From Caballeronia sp. SBC1 (GTDB taxonomy: Bacteria; Pseudomonadota; Gammaproteobacteria; Burkholderiales; Burkholderiaceae), in contig NZ_CP049156.1 of NCBI RefSeq assembly GCF_011493005.1, forward strand, positions 3,906,001 through 3,970,000: a stretch of DNA of 64,000 nucleotides, written 5' to 3'. The notes beneath the pieces are model-generated. The model had not been told where the DNA came from. It saw only the letters and a program-made list of their open reading frames with translations, and searched no databases. The stretch's first letter is position 1. Each line of letters begins with the position of its first letter. Shown piece after piece: positions 30,598-41,572 of the stretch. The translations under genes and the position numbers were made by a program.

Positions 30598-32139
30598 TCA
30601 GTAAGCGCCCGACTTCTTGAAGTCCTTCAGCGCGGTATGCAATGCGCCTTCGTCGTCCTTCGACAAGTCTTTGTTCTGTTCGATGCGATTGATCATGTCC
30701 GTGTGCTTCGTCTTCAAGTAGTCGCGAAGACCCTTTTCAAACGGCAGCACCTGAGCCACTTCGAGATCGTCGAGGTAACCGTTGTTCGCGGCAAACAGCG
30801 CGATCGCCAGTTCCCAAACCTGCAGCGGCTGGTACTGCGGCTGCTTCAGCAATTCCGTCACGCGGCGGCCGCGCTCCAGCTGCTTACGCGTCGCTTCGTC
30901 CAGGTCCGATGCGAACTGCGAGAACGCGGCCAATTCACGATACTGCGCCAAGTCGGTACGAATACCGCCGGACAGCTTCTTGATGACCTTGGTCTGCGCT
31001 GCACCTCCGACTCGCGACACGGACACGCCTGCGTTAATAGCAGGACGAATACCGGCGTTGAACAAGTCGGTTTCCAGGAAGATCTGGCCGTCGGTAATCG
31101 AGATCACGTTCGTCGGAACGAATGCGGTCACGTCGCCAGCTTGCGTTTCAATGACCGGCAATGCCGTCAGCGAACCGCTCTTGCCCTTCACTTCGCCGTT
31201 CGTGAACTTCTCAACGTAGTCTTCCGACACGCGAGCAGCACGCTCCAGCAAACGCGAGTGCAGATAGAACACGTCGCCCGGATACGCTTCGCGGCCCGGC
31301 GGACGGCGCAGCAGCAGCGAAATCTGACGATACGCCCACGCTTGCTTGGTCAAATCGTCATACACAATCAGCGCGTCTTGACCGCGATCGCGGAAGTATT
31401 CGCCCATCGTGCAGCCGGCGTACGGTGCGAGGTATTGCATCGCAGCGGATTCCGAAGCCGAAGCCGCGACCACGACGGTGTATTCCATCGCGCCGCTTTC
31501 TTCCAGCTTGCGCACCACGTTCATGATCGACGAAGCTTTCTGGCCGATCGCAACGTAGATACAGAAGAGGTTCTTACCCTTCTGGTTGATGATCGCGTCA
31601 ATGGCCACAGCCGTCTTGCCGCACTGGCGGTCGCCAATGATCAGCTCGCGCTGGCCACGGCCGATCGGCACCATTGCGTCGATGGACTTCAGACCCGTTT
31701 GTACCGGCTCCGACACCGACTTACGCCAGATCACGCCCGGTGCAATCTTTTCGACCGCGTCGGTCATCTTGGCGTTAACCGGACCCTTGCCGTCGATAGG
31801 CACGCCCAGTGAGTCGACCACACGGCCGAGCAGTTCCGGACCTACCGGCACTTCAAGAATGCGGCCCGTCGTCTTGACGACATCGCCTTCCGAAATGTGT
31901 TCGTATTCGCCCAAAATCACGGCGCCAACCGAATCGCGCTCGAGGTTCAGCGCGAGGCCGAAAGTGTTGCCCGGGAATTCGAGCATTTCGCCCTGCATCA
32001 CGTCCGACAAACCGTGAATACGCACGATACCGTCGGTCACGGAAATCACAGTGCCTTGGTTGCGAACATCTGCGCTCGCTTCCAGGCCCTGGATCCGGCT
32101 CTTGATCAGCTCGCTGATCTCAGAGGGATTGAGTTGCAT
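30598..32139 (-). CDS. atpA: F1F0 ATP synthase alpha subunit
   Basis: The non-catalytic nucleotide-binding subunit of F1 has 513 residues. It starts [16 protein letters not shown]. The P-loop reads [13 protein letters not shown], with Cys where E. coli has Thr; I believe this Cys is usual in Burkholderia. The C-terminal signature [17 protein letters not shown] is intact. It lies between atpH and atpG. Confidence 0.98.
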   Translation of the reverse strand: MQLNPSEISELIKSRIQGLEASADVRNQGTVISVTDGIVRIHGLSDVMQGEMLEFPGNTFGLALNLERDSVGAVILGEYEHISEGDVVKTTGRILEVPVGPELLGRVVDSLGVPIDGKGPVNAKMTDAVEKIAPGVIWRKSVSEPVQTGLKSIDAMVPIGRGQRELIIGDRQCGKTAVAIDAIINQKGKNLFCIYVAIGQKASSIMNVVRKLEESGAMEYTVVVAASASESAAMQYLAPYAGCTMGEYFRDRGQDALIVYDDLTKQAWAYRQISLLLRRPPGREAYPGDVFYLHSRLLERAARVSEDYVEKFTNGEVKGKSGSLTALPVIETQAGDVTAFVPTNVISITDGQIFLETDLFNAGIRPAINAGVSVSRVGGAAQTKVIKKLSGGIRTDLAQYRELAAFSQFASDLDEATRKQLERGRRVTELLKQPQYQPLQVWELAIALFAANNGYLDDLEVAQVLPFEKGLRDYLKTKHTDMINRIEQNKDLSKDDEGALHTALKDFKKSGAY

Positions 32140-32188
32140 TAGTCACTCCTGATAGTCAATTCTTTACGTGCGCCGGCGCAAAAGCGCG

Positions 32189-32728
32189 TCAGGCGGACAA
32201 AGCCGTCTGCATGCTCGCGAGGCGCGCGCGGACCGAGGTATCGAGTACTTCGTCGCCTACCGTCACGCGAACACCGCCAATCAGCGACTTATCGACTTCA
32301 ACAGTAGGTTTCAGCTTGCAGTGGAACTTGCGTTCGAGATTCGCGACAAGGTCGGTCAACTGTGCGCCTTCCAGCGGAAACGCGCTGACAATCAGCGCAT
32401 CGGCCGCACCTTCGCGGGAATTCTTCAGCTCGTCGAACTGCACGGCAATTTCCGGCATCAGCGTCAACCGGTGGTTGTCCACCAGCATCCGCACCAAGTT
32501 TTTTGCCTCTGGCTGCTTGGCAAGCGGCGATTTCACCGCCGACAACAACAGGTCGCTGACCTGATCGCGGCTTACTTTCGGGCTTGTCGCGATAGACAGC
32601 ACTTCAGGCAGACGCGCAACCTGAGCCAGCTCCTCGACGAAGTCAGACCAGGCGGCGAGCTCACCCGCTTCGGCCACGCGGAATAAAGCTTCTGCGTACG
32701 GTCGTGCGATGGTTGCAAGTTCGGCCAT
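32189..32728 (-). CDS. atpH: F1F0 ATP synthase delta subunit
   Basis: The delta subunit (179 residues) ties the F1 head to the b-subunit stator. The N-terminal helical bundle begins [17 protein letters not shown] and the C-terminal OSCP signature is [21 protein letters not shown]. The start codon is 2 bp after the atpF stop, so translation is probably coupled. Confidence 0.97.
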   Translation of the reverse strand: MAELATIARPYAEALFRVAEAGELAAWSDFVEELAQVARLPEVLSIATSPKVSRDQVSDLLLSAVKSPLAKQPEAKNLVRMLVDNHRLTLMPEIAVQFDELKNSREGAADALIVSAFPLEGAQLTDLVANLERKFHCKLKPTVEVDKSLIGGVRVTVGDEVLDTSVRARLASMQTALSA

Positions 32729-32730
32729 GA

Positions 32731-33201
32731 TCAGAGCTCGGTTTTGAGTTGATTCAACATCTCGGCGTGAGCCGATTGATCGACTTCGCGCTTCAGGATC
32801 TGCTCGGCGCCCTTCACGGCCAGCGCCGCGACTTCGCCGCGCAATGCTTCGCGCGCTTTGACGACTTGCTGGTCTGCGTCGGCTTTCGCTTGCGCAATGA
32901 TGCGCGCAGCTTCAGCCTGGGCGTTAGCCTTGATTTCGTCGGCGACTGCGACTGCGCGCTTTTCAGCATCCGCAATACGCTGCTGGCCGTCGTTGCGGGC
33001 TTGCGCGAGTTCCTGGTCGACGCGCTTATGTGCGGCTTCGAGTTCGGCCTTGCCCTTTTCGGCGGCTGACAAGCCGTCGGCGATCTTCTTCGAGCGCTCA
33101 TCCAGGGCGTTGATCAACGGCGGCCACACGAACTTCATCGTGAACCACGCGAGGATCAGAAACACGACCATTTGCGCAAACAGGGTTGCGTTGAGATTCA
33201 C
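32731..33201 (-). CDS. atpF: F1F0 ATP synthase b subunit
   Basis: This 156-residue stator subunit has one N-terminal membrane helix ([19 protein letters not shown]), then [10 protein letters not shown] and a long charged coiled coil rich in Ala, Glu and Lys that reaches the F1 head. The length is that of the standard b subunit, and only one copy is present, as expected for a homodimer. Confidence 0.97.
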   Translation of the reverse strand: MNLNATLFAQMVVFLILAWFTMKFVWPPLINALDERSKKIADGLSAAEKGKAELEAAHKRVDQELAQARNDGQQRIADAEKRAVAVADEIKANAQAEAARIIAQAKADADQQVVKAREALRGEVAALAVKGAEQILKREVDQSAHAEMLNQLKTEL

Positions 33202-33338
33202 GGTGTTTCCTTAAACGTTGCTAATCCGGAGAGTGAAACGGCAAGGCGCTTGATCGAAGCTTGCATCGATTAAGCGCCGTTGCACGTTCCGTCCTGCGCT
33301 CGTAGCTTGAAAGCTCGAGCGCACACTTCCGAGGAACC

Positions 33339-33722
<384 letters not shown>

Positions 33723-33768
33723 CTACTGTGAGCCTTCCCTGCTGCCTGATTTAGCTACTTAGTGCGGC

Positions 33769-34620
33769 TTAGTGCGCGTCATGAGCCTGGCCGAGATACA
33801 CCAGCGTCAGCATCATGAAAATGAACGCCTGCAACAGCACGATCAGAATGTGGAAGATCGCCCAAACCGTTCCAGCCACTACGTGGCCCAAAAAGCCGAG
33901 CACGGAGGCGTCCGCGCCGAAGTGCCACATGCTGCCGAGCAGCGCGATCAGCAGGAACAACAGTTCGCCTGCGTACATGTTGCCGAACAGCCGCATGCCG
34001 AGGGAAACCGTCTTGGCGACGAACTCGATGATGTTGAGTGCAAGGTTCGGGATCCACAGCAGCGGATGCGCGCCGAACGGAGCGGACAGCAGTTCGTGCA
34101 CGAAGCCGCCAACGCCCTTGATCTTGAAGTTGTAGTAAATCATCAGCACGAACACGCCGATAGCAATGCCGAGTGTGCCGTTCAGGTCAGCCGTCGGGAC
34201 AATACGCATATGCGGGAACGTCTCCGACAGACCCAGCCAGCCGATCACGCGCGTGGGCAGGTCAACCGGGATGAAGTCGAGCGAATTCATGAGCGCGACC
34301 CACACGAACACGGTCAGTGCGAGCGGGGCGATGAAACGGCGGCTGCCGTGGACCATCGACTTCGACTGGTCTTCCACCATCTCGACCAGCATCTCGATTG
34401 CGCACTGGAAGCGGCCCGGCACGCCGGACGTTGCCTTGCGAGCCGCCAGGCCGAGAATCGCGATGGTGGCGACGCCGCAGAGAATCGACCAGAAAAGCGT
34501 GTCGAGATTCCAGACGTGGATATCGAAAATCGACGTCTGATGCGACGTGGAAAGATTCTGCAAGTGGTGCGCGATGTACTCCGACGGATCCATCGCGCGC
34601 GTTCCTTCGCTAGCTGCCAT
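33769..34620 (-). CDS. atpB: F1F0 ATP synthase a subunit
   Basis: The membrane stator subunit has 283 residues from the ATG at 34620, preceded by GGGTGGC; the frame is open to 34770, but that leader lacks family character. The essential arginine lies in the helix KTVSLGMRLFGNMYAGELLF, and the C-terminal helices have VLLQAFIFMMLTLVYLGQA. It forms the proton half-channels beside the c-ring. Confidence 0.97.
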   Translation of the reverse strand: MAASEGTRAMDPSEYIAHHLQNLSTSHQTSIFDIHVWNLDTLFWSILCGVATIAILGLAARKATSGVPGRFQCAIEMLVEMVEDQSKSMVHGSRRFIAPLALTVFVWVALMNSLDFIPVDLPTRVIGWLGLSETFPHMRIVPTADLNGTLGIAIGVFVLMIYYNFKIKGVGGFVHELLSAPFGAHPLLWIPNLALNIIEFVAKTVSLGMRLFGNMYAGELLFLLIALLGSMWHFGADASVLGFLGHVVAGTVWAIFHILIVLLQAFIFMMLTLVYLGQAHDAH

Positions 34621-34814
34621 AACGTTAAAGCCACCCAAATTGTCGAAAATCTTCCGCCGCCCGCGTGATCCTCGAGCCGCCACTTTGTTGGCGGTTCGCA
34701 GGGCACGGGCCCGCGTGCAGGATACGAAATCCGCACGAATTATTTTGCTCTGATACCGTTGGCACTTCACTTACCTGACGCGTAAAACCTGGCAGGCAGG
34801 CTGCTTGGCGCGCC

Positions 34815-35411
34815 TTACTTCCAAGCCATCGCGATCCAGTACGTCTTCAACGCGATGAGGTACGTCACCAGCAACGGCACCCACAGCACGCCTTTGAAAC
34901 CGTACGCGATCGCCACGAACATGGCGATGGTCGCGCCCATCTTGATTGCTTCGCCGATCACCCAGCTTGCGACGGTTTGAGCGCCGCTCTTCGCTTTCAG
35001 ACGTGCTGCGAACAATCCGCTTGGCACCCAGCAAATCGCTCCCCCGAGGAACGCGGACAGCGCAGCAGCGCCCGGCGGACTGTAGAACAGCCACCATGCC
35101 AACGTCGCACACAGGGACAAAACCATTTGCGCCGCCACGACCTTGAACGGCGTGACACGCGATGGACGACTCACTCCGGGACCAAACAGCGTCTCCGCCT
35201 CTGTCCGCGTAAGCGGAACAGTCTTGTTATCTTGTGCTTCGGCGTCCCACGAATCGTCGAACGGATGATCCGACGCGTGGCGCGACTGACCAGAAGAAGT
35301 GGTGGTGGGCGTTGAACCGGACGTCTTGTGTCCGGTCAAATTGGCGGCAGGGCGTGAATCGCGCCCGTCTTGCCCGCCTTCCGGCGCTCGATTCTGCTCT
35401 CGCACCGCCAT
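34815..35411 (-). CDS. atpI: ATP synthase subunit I
   Basis: This 198-residue membrane protein is the first gene of the atp operon and is thought to help assemble the c-ring. The N-terminal 75 residues are polar and low-complexity (Ser/Thr/Asp-rich). Four membrane helices follow, with GGAICWVPSGLFAARL as the typical loop. The ATG at 35411 was chosen over the upstream GTG at 35423. The operon promoter is at 35525-35553. Confidence 0.9.
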   Translation of the reverse strand: MAVREQNRAPEGGQDGRDSRPAANLTGHKTSGSTPTTTSSGQSRHASDHPFDDSWDAEAQDNKTVPLTRTEAETLFGPGVSRPSRVTPFKVVAAQMVLSLCATLAWWLFYSPPGAAALSAFLGGAICWVPSGLFAARLKAKSGAQTVASWVIGEAIKMGATIAMFVAIAYGFKGVLWVPLLVTYLIALKTYWIAMAWK

Positions 35412-35524
35412 CACACATCTCACTAAAGTCAGTTACAGCCTGCGTATTTGCCGTCCGTTCATAGCTGATTCAGCCATATACTTACGTTGCGCTTTCGGAG
35501 TCGCCAAGCTGATAAATCCGGGGG

Positions 35525-35553
35525 ATTGTAAGCGATTGTTGTCACAGATTCAA
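35525..35553 (-). promoter_or_regulatory. Sigma-70 promoter of the atp operon
   Basis: On the minus strand TTGAAT (35548-35553) and TACAAT (35525-35530) are separated by exactly 17 bp. This predicts a start near 35518 and a leader of about 105 nt before atpI. No other minus-strand promoter of this quality is visible in the 300-bp gap. Confidence 0.6.
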
Positions 35554-35590
35554 TAGCTTAGGGCCATCAAAAAACAAGCCGACGAGCCTT

Positions 35591-35613
35591 AAAAATACGT
35601 CTCCGAAAGGAGA
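35591..35613 (-). terminator. Weak terminator candidate after the anion transporter gene neighbourhood
   Basis: A short 5-bp stem TCTCC/GGAGA with a GAAA loop is followed on the minus strand by CGTATTTTT. It lies upstream of the atp promoter, 110 bp beyond the stop codon of the transporter gene on the wrong side for that gene's start, so its role is uncertain; it may only shield the atp promoter from distal read-through. Confidence 0.2.
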
Positions 35614-35723
35614 TTTCGCTTGTACGGACAACGAGTTTGATTACCGCCGGATGTGTAGTGGTTTCACGTCGTTTTTCAGCAGGACATAAACCGTATTGCG
35701 TGCGTCGCGTGATTTTTGTCTGA

Positions 35724-36863
35724 TTAAACGAGCCACGCTCCAATCGCCCCTGCGACTATCCAGAATGGAATAGAGATGAGGTGAAACGGACCCCACATGC
35801 CGCGTTCACCCGAAAGCCGAACGGCAATCAGATTGGCAAGCGAACCAATCGCAATACCGAATCCACCTACGCTCACGCCAAACGCCAGCGCTCGCCAGTC
35901 TTTCGAAAATTCGGCAAGCATGATCGCGGCCGGCACGTTGCTGATTCCCTGGGACAACACGGCGCCGGCCGCATACGCCTTGAGTGGCGAATCGAGGCCA
36001 AGGCTTGATATTGCATGATGCACCCACGGCAACGCGGCTACGCTGCGCAGCACGATGAACATCAGCACGAAGATCAGCAGCAGCAACCAGTCGATCTTCA
36101 GCACGACCTGACGTCGCCACAAGAGGAAACCCACGGCGACGGCGGCCAGGCCTATGCCGGCGTAATGGGCGTCGGCGAGAACCACGAACGCCACGAAGGC
36201 AATGCCCGCTACCGTGCAGAGCGGGATATCGACGGAATGCGCTTCGGTATCGCCGGAAAGGTCTAGCGGCTTGTTGTGGAACATCACTGCGGCCAGCACG
36301 TAAAGCATCGCCATGAGCGCCGCGCACAATGGCAGCAACGCCCACACGAACCGGACAAACGACACGCCGCTTGTCTGCCAGAGAAACAGGTTTTGAGGGT
36401 TGCCAAGCGGCGTCAGGATCGACCCGGCATTCACCGCGATCGCGATGAAGATCACGAGCCGCTTGATGGGAAGCGGAGCGAGTTTGTGCAGCGACAGGGT
36501 CAGAGGTACGACGGCGAACAGTGCTACGTCGTTGGTAAGCAAGGTCGAGAGCACTGCGGCAAGGCCGATCAGCAGAAACGCCAGTCCGCGTTCACCGTGA
36601 ATCCGGTGCACAACGCGATGCGCCATCCACATGAGGAAGCCCGACAGCTCCACCGCCTTGGTCAACATCAGCAAGCCGGCAAGGGTCAACACGGTCTGCC
36701 AGTCGATCAACGCGGGTAGTGACGCCCACGGCTTGGGAGACAGGACTTGCAGCGCGATGAGCGCGACCAGCAGGATCGCCAGCACGGGTTCTTTTGTGAC
36801 AAGCGCCCACGCTTTGGACAGCAGGTTCGGCTGAGCGGGCTTCGCATGCGCGGGCGACTGCAT
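35724..36863 (-). CDS. SLC13/ArsB-like anion transporter
   Basis: This 379-residue integral membrane protein has about ten hydrophobic segments. The two re-entrant signatures of the ion-transporter superfamily are visible: LTNDVALFAVVPLTLSL with PLGNPQNLFLW in the first half and SQGISNVPAAIMLAEF in the second. The fold is that of citrate/arsenite/sulfate permeases; the substrate cannot be told. Its start is 6 bp beyond the parB stop, so it is likely the last gene of the mnmG-rsmG-parAB transcript. It is a little shorter than typical SLC13 members. Confidence 0.82.
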   Translation of the reverse strand: MQSPAHAKPAQPNLLSKAWALVTKEPVLAILLVALIALQVLSPKPWASLPALIDWQTVLTLAGLLMLTKAVELSGFLMWMAHRVVHRIHGERGLAFLLIGLAAVLSTLLTNDVALFAVVPLTLSLHKLAPLPIKRLVIFIAIAVNAGSILTPLGNPQNLFLWQTSGVSFVRFVWALLPLCAALMAMLYVLAAVMFHNKPLDLSGDTEAHSVDIPLCTVAGIAFVAFVVLADAHYAGIGLAAVAVGFLLWRRQVVLKIDWLLLLIFVLMFIVLRSVAALPWVHHAISSLGLDSPLKAYAAGAVLSQGISNVPAAIMLAEFSKDWRALAFGVSVGGFGIAIGSLANLIAVRLSGERGMWGPFHLISIPFWIVAGAIGAWLV

Positions 36864-36869
36864 CGCGGC

Positions 36870-37799
36870 TTACGCCTGCACTGCGGATGCGTTGTCCGTC
36901 ATTTCCGATTTGCCATTGACGGCGCCGGTGCGCAGACGCCCCAAAATGCCTTCGAGCGCATCGAGATCGCCGAAGTCGATCTGCAACTTGCCGCGCCCTC
37001 GCCCGCCCATCTTGATCTTCACGTTCGCCGACAGCAGGTCGGACAACTCCTCTTCCAGCCGGCGCGTGTCGCGGCCGCCATCGTTCGCGGCGCGCGCTTT
37101 CGTAGCGGGCGCTTCTTTGGTCGTCGATGAAACCAGCTTCTCCGTCTCACGCACCGACATGCGCTTGTTGACCACCTGGTTAGCCAACTGGATCTGCGTG
37201 GCGGCATCGACGGCGAGCAGCGCACGGGCATGGCCCATGTCGAGATCGCCTGCGAGCAGCATGGTTTGAACCGGCGTAGCCAGGTTCAGCAGGCGCAACA
37301 AATTCGATACTGCGCTACGTGACCGTCCGACCGATTCAGCCGCTTGCTCGTGCGTGAAATCGAATTCATCGAGCAAACGCTGGATACCCTGCGCCTCTTC
37401 CAGCGGATTCAAATCTTCGCGCTGGATGTTTTCGATCAGCGCCATGGCCGCAGCGGCCTGATCGGGCACGTTTTTCACAAGCACCGGCACTTCTTCCAGA
37501 CCTGCGAGTTTCGCCGCCCGGAAGCGCCGCTCCCCGGCAATGATCTCGTACCGGTCATCGCCAATCGAACGCACGAGAATCGGCTGCATCACACCCTGCG
37601 CCCGGATGCTGGCCGCGAGTTCCTGCAGCGCGCCTTCGTCCATGCGCGTACGCGGCTGGTATTTGCCGGCTTGCATCGACTCGAGGCGTAGAACGCTCGG
37701 CAGGCCCTCGCTGCGCACGGCCTCGGTGATATCCGAGCTTCCGCCCAGCAGGGCTTCCAGGCCACGTCCAAGGCCCTTCTTCTTCATCGTTGCGTTCAT
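36870..37799 (-). CDS. parB: Chromosome partitioning protein ParB
   Basis: The ParB product has 309 residues from the ATG at 37799, with GAGGAAGCAAG ahead; the frame opens at 37820. The N-terminal CTP-binding/ParB domain is shown by YQPRTRMDEGALQELAASI, IIAGERRFRAAKLAGL and NIQREDLNPLEEAQG. The helix-turn-helix is EQAAESVGRSRSAVSNLLRL and a C-terminal dimerisation part follows. It binds parS sites; matching palindromes lie nearby at 39908, 41447 and 41584. Confidence 0.96.
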   Translation of the reverse strand: MNATMKKKGLGRGLEALLGGSSDITEAVRSEGLPSVLRLESMQAGKYQPRTRMDEGALQELAASIRAQGVMQPILVRSIGDDRYEIIAGERRFRAAKLAGLEEVPVLVKNVPDQAAAAMALIENIQREDLNPLEEAQGIQRLLDEFDFTHEQAAESVGRSRSAVSNLLRLLNLATPVQTMLLAGDLDMGHARALLAVDAATQIQLANQVVNKRMSVRETEKLVSSTTKEAPATKARAANDGGRDTRRLEEELSDLLSANVKIKMGGRGRGKLQIDFGDLDALEGILGRLRTGAVNGKSEMTDNASAVQA

Positions 37800-37836
37800 C
37801 TTGCTTCCTCGTTCTGCCATCTTGACGCTATGTCCG

Positions 37837-38607
37837 TTAAAGCGCGCGCACGCGCTCGATCATTTCCGTACCGAACTGGATATACGCCTGCGCGCCACGC
37901 GACGCCCGGTCAAACACGACTCCCGGCAAACCGTAGCTGGGCGCTTCCGCCAGACGGACGTTGCGGGGAATGACGACGTCGAAGAGCTTGTCACCGAAAT
38001 GCTGTTTCAATTGATCCGATACCTGTTGCTGCAACGTAATGCGCGGATCGAACATGACGCGCAACAATCCGATCACTTTCAGATCGCGGTTGAGATTCGC
38101 GTGGACCTGCTTGATCGTGTTGACGAGGTCGGACAGGCCTTCGAGCGCGAAATACTCGCACTGCATTGGGATCACAACGCCGTGAGCGGCGCACAAACCG
38201 TTCAGCGTGAGTAACGACAGAGCCGGCGGGCAATCGATGAGGATGAAATCGTAGTCGGCTTCGACTTCAGTCAAAGCCTTACGCAGCACGCGTTCGCGGT
38301 TTTCCACGCCGACCAGCTCTACTTCAGCACCCGCCAGTTCGCGGTTAGCTGGCAAAACGTCGTAGCGAACCGCGTCCGTACGAGTGCGTGCTTCTTGCAC
38401 CGTCACCCCGTTGACCAGCACGTCGTACACCGTGTTCTCAACCGCGGCTTTGTCGACGCCACTTCCCATGGTGGCGTTGCCCTGCGGGTCCAGGTCGATC
38501 AGCAAGACACGCTGGTCGAGCGCCGCCAGACTCGCCGCGAGGTTGACTGCTGTCGTCGTCTTTCCGACGCCGCCCTTCTGGTTCGCGACGCAGAAGATTT
38601 TTGCCAT
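37837..38607 (-). CDS. parA: Chromosome partitioning ATPase ParA (Soj)
   Basis: This 256-residue Walker-type ATPase has the deviant P-loop KGGVGKTTT at residues 11-19, the DLDPQGNATMG box and the FILIDCPPALSLLTLN box. It lacks an N-terminal DNA-binding extension, so it is the chromosomal (type Ib-like, small) form. The ATG at 38607 gives the usual MAKIFCVANQ start; the upstream extension overlaps rsmG. It works with ParB in origin segregation. Confidence 0.96.
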   Translation of the reverse strand: MAKIFCVANQKGGVGKTTTAVNLAASLAALDQRVLLIDLDPQGNATMGSGVDKAAVENTVYDVLVNGVTVQEARTRTDAVRYDVLPANRELAGAEVELVGVENRERVLRKALTEVEADYDFILIDCPPALSLLTLNGLCAAHGVVIPMQCEYFALEGLSDLVNTIKQVHANLNRDLKVIGLLRVMFDPRITLQQQVSDQLKQHFGDKLFDVVIPRNVRLAEAPSYGLPGVVFDRASRGAQAYIQFGTEMIERVRAL

Positions 38608-38669
38608 CGTGATATGTCCGTTCTTTCCTGACTGGATTTCAGGCGCGGGTGAGATGTCGACTGCAGTGT

Positions 38670-39365
38670 TCAATGTGGGGCCGCTCCGATTTCAATTTCG
38701 ATCAGGTGGCGCTCGGCGTCGAGCATGGGCACGCGAAGGCGTTCAATACAGCAGACTTTCGTGTCGGCCGGAAGGCGACCAATCTCCGCATCCGGCCTGA
38801 TTCCTTTCATCGCCCAGATGCGACCATTGTCGGCAACCAGATGACGCGCCAGTGTAACGAAGTCAGAGAGCTCTGCGAACGCACGCGAGACGATTACATC
38901 GAAAAGACCGGGGACTTCCACACCTGGGTGCAGATTCTCGACACGTCCTGTCACGATCGACAAGTTGGTCAATCCGAGTTGCAACTTTGCCTGGGATTGG
39001 AACGCCGTTTTCTTATGAACAATGTCGTTCACCGTGACTTGCCAGTCGGGCAGAACGATCGCCATGACGATTCCCGGCAAACCGCCGCCTGACCCAACAT
39101 CGAGCGCCGTCTGTGGCCCGCTACGGCGGGTGATAAACGGGATGATCGCGAGAGAATCAAGAATGTGCTGGATCAGCATCTGGCGCGGATCGCGGATTGC
39201 GGTCAGGTTATAGACCGCGTTCCACTTGCCCAGCAATGCCACGTAGTCGAGCAACTTCTGGCGCTGCGCGCTCGTGACGGCAATGCCGAGTTGCTCGATT
39301 CCTTCGTTTAGGAGGGTTTGCAACCCCGTTTGTAGTCCGGCGTCCCCGGATTCACGCTGCATCAC
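38670..39365 (-). CDS. rsmG: 16S rRNA (guanine-N7)-methyltransferase RsmG
   Basis: This 231-residue SAM-dependent enzyme methylates G527 of 16S r[25 protein letters not shown] is the typical N-terminal segment, and [19 protein letters not shown] is the SAM-binding loop. It overlaps the mnmG stop by 4 bp (ATGA), and the order mnmG-rsmG-parA-parB is the classic gid-par operon. Confidence 0.96.
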   Translation of the reverse strand: MMQRESGDAGLQTGLQTLLNEGIEQLGIAVTSAQRQKLLDYVALLGKWNAVYNLTAIRDPRQMLIQHILDSLAIIPFITRRSGPQTALDVGSGGGLPGIVMAIVLPDWQVTVNDIVHKKTAFQSQAKLQLGLTNLSIVTGRVENLHPGVEVPGLFDVIVSRAFAELSDFVTLARHLVADNGRIWAMKGIRPDAEIGRLPADTKVCCIERLRVPMLDAERHLIEIEIGAAPH

Positions 39366-41341
39366 GAGACGGAGCGAGCGCTGCCACGCCCGGACCTGCT
39401 ATTTTTCGCTACCGCCTGACCTGTGGCGCCGTCGTGCCGCCCCATCGCCCGCTTGAGGTGAACCATGAGTAAGGAAATGGTCGCCGGCGTAATGCCCGAA
39501 ATACGTGACGCTTGGCCAATCGTCTCCGGCCGATGCTGGATCAGCTTTTGACGAGCCTCGAAGGACAGTCCGCGCACTTCTGCGTAATCGAACGCTTCCG
39601 GCAAGCGCGTATTCTCGTGCGTTCCGTTGCGCTCAATCTCGCCAGCTTGACGGTCAATGTAGCCCTGATACTTCACCGCAATTTCGATCTGCTCTTCGAT
39701 TTGGCCGAGCAAAATCGGGTCTTGGGCCAATGGCGTTTCCGGGCCAGATGTGTGATTCCGCAACGCACAAACGTCTGCATACTTGACGCTTGGTCGGCGC
39801 AACAACTCAGCCAGACTGTATTCGTGGTCAATCGGCTTGCCTAACAATGCGATGGCTTCTTCGGCGGGCAGCGTTTTAGGGTTAACCCATGTCGATTTCA
39901 GCCGCTGTGTTTCACGTGAAACAGCGTCACGCTTTTCGTTGAACACGTTCCAACGCGTGTCATCCACAACGCCCAGCGCCCTGCCCGCTTCGGTCAAGCG
40001 CATATCTGCGTTATCTTCGCGGAGTGACAAGCGATATTCCGCCCGGCTGGTGAACATCCGATAAGGCTCTGAAACCCCCTGCGTGACCAGGTCGTCGACC
40101 AGAACACCCAAATAGGCTTCATCACGACGAGGGCACCACGTATCCTTGCCGCTGACCTGCAGCGCCGCGTTTAGACCGGCAAGCAGACCCTGTGCAGCGG
40201 CCTCCTCATAGCCCGTTGTGCCATTGATTTGCCCTGCGAAGAACAAACCACCAATCGCTTTCGTTTCCAACGACGCCTTGAGCGCACGGGGATCGAAGTA
40301 GTCGTATTCGATCGCGTAGCCGGGCCGCAGGATGTGCGCGTGCTCCAATCCCTTCATGGAACGGACCAATTCGAGCTGAACATCGAATGGCAAGCTCGTA
40401 GAAATACCGTTCGGATAGAACTCGTTCGTCGTCAGGCCTTCGGGTTCCAGAAAAATCTGATGGGAATCCTTAGACGCAAACCGATGAATCTTGTCTTCAA
40501 TCGACGGGCAATAGCGTGGCCCAACGCCTTCGATGACGCCGGTGTACATCGGTGAACGATCGAGGCCGGCCCGAATGATGTCGTGCGTGCGCTCATTGGT
40601 ATGCGTGACCCAGCACGGCACTTGCCGCGGATGTTGCTCAACGCGACCGAGGAACGAGAACACTGGCACCGGGTCGAGATCGCCCGGTTGTTCTTCGAGC
40701 TTCGAATAGTCGATGGTGCGGCCATCAATCCGCGGCGGGGTGCCCGTCTTCAGTCGACCTTGCGGAAGTTGAAGCTCCTTAAGCCGTGCGGACAAAGACA
40801 CAGCAGCCGGATCACCTGCCCTGCCGCCCGTGTAGTTATTCAAACCCACGTGAATCTTTCCGTCGAGGAAGGTACCCGCCGTCAACACGACCGCTTTCGC
40901 GCGGAATTTCACGCCAACCTGGGTCACGGCACCAACAACTCGGTCGCCTTCGACGATCAAATCGTCCACAGCCTGCTGGAACAGCCAAAGATTGGGCTGA
41001 TTTTCGAGCCGATGCCGAATCGCTTGCTTGTACAGGACGCGATCCGCCTGCGCCCGTGTGGCACGGACAGCCGGCCCTTTTGATGAGTTCAGAATCCGAA
41101 ACTGGATGCCCGCTTCGTCAGTTGCCGCGGCCATTGCACCGCCTAAAGCATCGATTTCTTTAACCAAATGGCCCTTTCCAATCCCGCCAATCGAGGGATT
41201 GCAGCTCATTTGGCCAAGCGTTTCAATGTTATGGGTCAACAAAAGCGTGGTCGCGCCGGTTCGGGCCGAGGCTAAAGCGGCTTCAGTTCCAGCGTGACCG
41301 CCACCGACGACGATCACATCGAATTCAGTTGGATAAAGCAT
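39362..41341 (-). CDS. mnmG: tRNA uridine-5-carboxymethylaminomethyl modification enzyme MnmG (GidA)
   Basis: This 659-residue FAD protein forms, with MnmE, the cmnm5 group on wobble uridines. The Rossmann motif [19 protein letters not shown], the [23 protein letters not shown] signature (given in parts: [13 protein letters not shown]) and [12 protein letters not shown] are intact. The C-terminal RNA-binding tail is present, with a slightly longer end than E. coli. A perfect parS palindrome lies inside the coding sequence at 39908-39923. A TATAAT box is at 41387-41392. Confidence 0.97.
   Translation of the reverse strand: MLYPTEFDVIVVGGGHAGTEAALASARTGATTLLLTHNIETLGQMSCNPSIGGIGKGHLVKEIDALGGAMAAATDEAGIQFRILNSSKGPAVRATRAQADRVLYKQAIRHRLENQPNLWLFQQAVDDLIVEGDRVVGAVTQVGVKFRAKAVVLTAGTFLDGKIHVGLNNYTGGRAGDPAAVSLSARLKELQLPQGRLKTGTPPRIDGRTIDYSKLEEQPGDLDPVPVFSFLGRVEQHPRQVPCWVTHTNERTHDIIRAGLDRSPMYTGVIEGVGPRYCPSIEDKIHRFASKDSHQIFLEPEGLTTNEFYPNGISTSLPFDVQLELVRSMKGLEHAHILRPGYAIEYDYFDPRALKASLETKAIGGLFFAGQINGTTGYEEAAAQGLLAGLNAALQVSGKDTWCPRRDEAYLGVLVDDLVTQGVSEPYRMFTSRAEYRLSLREDNADMRLTEAGRALGVVDDTRWNVFNEKRDAVSRETQRLKSTWVNPKTLPAEEAIALLGKPIDHEYSLAELLRRPSVKYADVCALRNHTSGPETPLAQDPILLGQIEEQIEIAVKYQGYIDRQAGEIERNGTHENTRLPEAFDYAEVRGLSFEARQKLIQHRPETIGQASRISGITPATISLLMVHLKRAMGRHDGATGQAVAKNSRSGRGSARSVS
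39908..39923. promoter_or_regulatory. parS site inside mnmG
   Basis: The 16-bp palindrome TGTTTCACGTGAAACA matches the chromosomal parS consensus exactly. It is read within mnmG coding sequence, about 1.3 kb upstream of the parA start, and should be a ParB nucleation site. Confidence 0.92.
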
Positions 41342-41386
41342 GGTTTCCCGCGCGATGTGGCGGACCTTCGAAAGAGATATCGAAGA

Positions 41387-41392
41387 ATTATA
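41387..41392 (-). promoter_or_regulatory. Candidate -10 box of mnmG
   Basis: A perfect TATAAT on the minus strand lies 46 bp upstream of the mnmG ATG. No good -35 is found at 16-18 bp, so the assignment rests on the -10 and position. It is downstream of both terminator-like parS hairpins, so mnmG would have its own promoter. Confidence 0.45.
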
Positions 41393-41435
41393 GCCGGTTA
41401 GCTTTTGCGACGATTCAGGCCAAACGGCTAACGCG

Positions 41436-41466
41436 AAAAAATGGCATGTTCCACGTGAAACATGCC
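41436..41466 (-). promoter_or_regulatory. parS-like site within a terminator-like hairpin
   Basis: TGTTCCACGTGAAACA (41447-41462) differs from parS consensus at one base. It is the core of a near-perfect 24-bp palindrome (41443-41466) which, on the minus strand, is followed by A and six Ts (41441-41436). The layout copies the site at 41573-41603, so the two look duplicated. Confidence 0.8.
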
Positions 41467-41572
41467 GTGGGGATTCGCTGAGGTTGGGGTTTTTGAGAGA
41501 CGTTTTCGCCGGACACCAAGTCGTGTTGATACTCCTTGGGTTAGGAGGAAACCAGCTACCAACACTTAAGGT